Below are positions 16,467-18,577 of a DNA stretch of 18,577 nucleotides, piece by piece; position 1 is the stretch's first letter; every line of letters starts with the position of its first letter. Location of the stretch: assembly GCA_025769875.1 (NCBI GenBank), contig JAGFNK010000912.1, forward strand, positions 1 to 18,577, in the 5' to 3' direction. This DNA is from Russula earlei. Its lineage: Eukaryota > Basidiomycota > Agaricomycetes > Russulales > Russulaceae. Made by a program: the position numbers and the translations under genes. The notes beneath the pieces were generated by a model. The model did no database searches. It was not told where the DNA came from and worked only from the letters and a program-made list of their open reading frames with translations.

Positions 16467-17863
16467 TCATCTTGAATGGTTGTAGCTCTGACTGTTTGGG
16501 GGTGAGATCCTTGTCGTTGGCATCCTTGAGCTGCTTTCTTTGCTCTACATTGATTTGCCATATGGTTCTTCTTTCCACAGTAATAACAGAGGTTGTTCTT
16601 GCATCAAAATTCTTTCTCTGCATCTGTGAGAGGTTTCCTTTCACTTCTGGATTCCCAGGGTCGTTCATTGGGCTCTCCTTGGTACAAGTTAATTTCCAAT
16701 GGATTATCTGATCCTTGAGTGTTTAATCCTCGGGCACGCACAGAGCGTCCTCCTCGAAAAGCAGTGGAGTTGTATAGGTGGAAGAGGTTGTCGAATTCTC
16801 TTGCTGCTTTGACAAGGGCTGCAAGTGTAGTTGGTGTCGGTGTGATTCCCAATATTTTCTGATGTAAGGCCGGGTTAATGTTCTTCCTAAATGCGTACAT
16901 CTTTGTTCTTTCATCGGTGGTAGCTCGTGACGCGTGGTGTGACCATTTCTGATACCATTCATTAAATGGTAGTTTTCCTTGATAATAGGTGTGCATGGTA
17001 TTAGCGGAGGCCAACTCTGCTTCTGCAGGGATAAAGTGATCGGCAAAGGCTTTCTTGAAATCGTCCCATGACCCATAGTCTGCTACGGTACTAGCCATAG
17101 CCTTGGTGGTTTGTTCTCTAGCCCACGCTCCGGCGGGTGTTCCTACTTTAAAGTGGGTTAGTGCAGCGGCAACTTTCTTGCTTTCATCTGTAAAGGAGTC
17201 GCCATTGATGTAGTAATAATTGGCCAGAGCTGCCCAAAAGGCTTCTGCATTATCAGCCTTTCCGTCAAAGGGTTCTGGTGCCGTTCCGACAAGGCGTGGA
17301 TTGCTTGACATGGTGGGATTCTGAGTTGTTGTAGCTGTAACAATAGGTGGGGCTGAACCTTGTAGTTGGATTCTAGTTGGAGTGAGCGTTCGAGGGACTG
17401 CTTGTGGTATGCTGCTAGTTGTATGAGGAGTAGGTTGTTGGGTATTATGCCGAGTAGAAGGTCCTGGAGTGGTGCTTCGAGTGCTCTGAGCAGTTCCTAG
17501 GATAGCGGTAACTTCTTGAGGTGTTCTGGCTGAGAAATCGACTTCTCGATTGTTATAGTAAACCCAATGTCTTCTAGAACGGCTCCACTTGACTGGTCTG
17601 TCTAGGAAGAGGCCTGTGTAGTTATAGGGGTTGAAGTCTTGAACGTTTTCTGCTCCTGGGGCTGCCGCTTTAAGTTGTTCGGTGGTAACTTCGTCGTTAT
17701 CGTCTTCGTATAACCAAGTGTCAGAAAGATTTCCGTGGTTGATAATAGGTGTGCCTGCAAATTTTCCTCGGTAACAGTGATCTTGGGTGTCGTAACTGAG
17801 GTTTTCAAATAGGAGTGGAATTAGATTTTCTTCTTCGTCAGTGATGTCCCTCCTAGTGCTCAT
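16355..17863 (-). pseudogene. gag: Element 2 gag (capsid and zinc knuckle) with one in-frame TGA
   Basis: The structural protein of a Ty3/Gypsy element, which packages its RNA. Start MSTRRDITDEEENLIP at 17863. Residues about 1-130 are an acidic/aromatic N-terminal part, and about 131-190 a Ser/Thr/Pro-rich linker. From about 190 to 350 comes a Retrotrans_gag core (AEAFWAALANYYY ... KFNEWYQKW-like segment reading KLPFNEWYQKWSHHASR, then MYAFRKNINPALHQKIL). A TGA at 16606-16604 ends the open stretch after 419 residues. The same frame resumes directly with the CCHC knuckle CYYCGKKNHMANQC and runs to TAA at 16357-16355. The TGA most likely was CGA. The protein up to the stop would lack its nucleic-acid-binding knuckle. 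Confidence 0.9.
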
Positions 17864-17867
17864 AGAT

Positions 17868-18577
17868 CTAGATGACTGTTATAGTCCAATGACCGTTGTT
17901 CCAAGGATATGCAATGGTGTAGGCTGGCTTTAGTCGAATGGTATCGGGTCTTCCTTGATGTTTTCTTAATTGGATTCGGGAGTATTCTTCAGTAATGCTG
18001 CTTTGTGTTAGAACTACTCGGGTTTTCCACAGATATCCTTCAAATTCTGCTGGAGAGATGGCAAAGTCACTTATTTCCTTGGTGGGGTGCTTGTAAAACT
18101 ATAAAGTGTGTCAGTCGTTGATGCCAAGCTTGGGTACAATAATTCTTGAATTCAATTAACTCTCTCCTTGAACGTGTAGGTAGGTTTAATGCTAAGAAGG
18201 ATTGTTCTGGTGGATAACAGTGTAAATCAGTATTCCTAAGATCGGCACTATCAGGGGATTCAACAAGGGGTGATGCAAAGGGTTGGATAGGTATGACAGG
18301 GGTAGGAATACGATGGTAAACAAGGGTACATAGGCGTCAGGAGGGGTAGGAGGTAATGGTCTTTCAACAAGAAATCCTCTTGCGTTGGGAATTGCTTCTC
18401 TCTCAGGGGGTCGTTGGGATGATGCGCGTCTTCTGTGTCGAGGGCCAGATTTATCTAATGGGGAGGTGGTAATCGCCCGGCGTCCACAAGGTAATTCTGT
18501 CAGGAGTAGGAGGTGTATCTGGTCGGAAGTCGCACATGCAATACTCTGTTTTGCAGTTACACCTTGCTGTCCAGATT
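17868..18577 (-). pseudogene. Unrecognised coding-like region upstream of gag, frameshifted
   Basis: Three long open stretches in three frames succeed each other on the minus strand. The first runs 18575-18192 (127 codons, open into the window edge, with RHRRRASSQRPPEREAIPNA). The second runs 18336-18067 (89 codons, with YHRIPTPVIPIQPFASPLVE and RSRRELIEFKNYCTQAWHQR). The third runs 18098-17868 (76 codons, with HPTKEISDFAISPAEFEGYL and AYTIAYPWNNGHWTITVI). Overlaps between them are such that two small indels would make one continuous frame. The last stop TAG ends 4 nt before the gag ATG. No ATG in these frames starts them within the window. I recognise no family. It could be an extra element-encoded protein, a former gag extension, or another element inserted here. 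Confidence 0.5.

Larger units (their letters stand above)
6860..18577 (-). mobile_element. Element 2: Ty3/Gypsy chromovirus, 5' end off-window
   Basis: A minus-strand LTR retrotransposon with its 3' LTR (6860-7688), polypurine tract, pol with chromodomain, protease, gag and an upstream frame. The 5' LTR is not in the window. Order and motifs are those of fungal chromoviruses. It is inserted in a family-B LTR and itself hosts the 4,712-bp palindromic DNA transposon at 11125-15836. It has only two in-frame stop codons (8341, 16604) in gag-pol, so it is younger than element 1. The region upstream of gag shows frameshifts. Confidence 0.92.

Noticed and set aside
16604..16606. gag TGA as a programmed readthrough stop before the zinc knuckle
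   Set aside because: It fits the window-wide CGA-to-TGA decay, and this element already has a -1 frame relation at the true end of gag. Not excluded, but less likely.

Overview
The window is a transposon graveyard from a filamentous fungus, most likely a basidiomycete. The evidence is chromodomain-bearing Ty3/Gypsy elements, a fungal Copia gag, very short introns (49 and 58 nt) in a ferric-reductase-like gene fragment, and heavy CpG-to-TpG decay. I see no intact host gene, rRNA, tRNA, CRISPR or bacterial-type feature. Almost every base can be assigned to one of five nested mobile elements.

Layout, left to right. (1) Element 1, an old plus-strand chromovirus pol (about 351-5353), is broken by point mutations and by LTR insertions: the 3' part of a family-A LTR (1-350), a complete family-B solo LTR (423-1027, target duplication CCTTC) and a complete family-A solo LTR (2919-3880, target duplication ACTCC). 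(2) A minus-strand Copia gag-protease remnant (about 5354-6500) is fused to the element 1 tail through a short shared sequence. (3) The first 359 bp of another family-B LTR follow (6501-6859). (4) Element 2 is a second, better preserved chromovirus on the minus strand, inserted into that LTR. It has its 3' LTR (6860-7688), polypurine tract, pol (7924-11124), protease (15837-16466), gag (16355-17863) and a broken open frame upstream of gag (17868 to the window end). Its 5' LTR lies beyond the window. (5) Inside element 2, between protease and reverse transcriptase, sits a 4,712-bp palindromic DNA transposon (11125-15836). Its termini are CACTGG...CCAGTG, its target duplication is 3 bp (AAT), its two arms are 1,988 bp each and nearly identical, and its spacer is 736 bp.

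The DNA transposon carries the 5' part of a host-type ferric reductase gene, reading minus from the right arm (start 14266) through the spacer, where it is cut off at the fold. The left arm repeats the first part of that gene, with its leader, in the opposite direction. Any transcript crossing the fold would form a long hairpin matching the host gene. This is the most interesting object here. The second is the coding-like region upstream of gag in element 2.

Relative order by nesting: element 1 is older than the LTRs inserted in it, the family-B LTR at 6501 is older than element 2, and element 2 is older than the palindromic element. Elements 1 and 2 can be aligned to each other. That alignment supplies the empty target site for the palindrome and shows that most stop codons in element 1 are former CGA codons.
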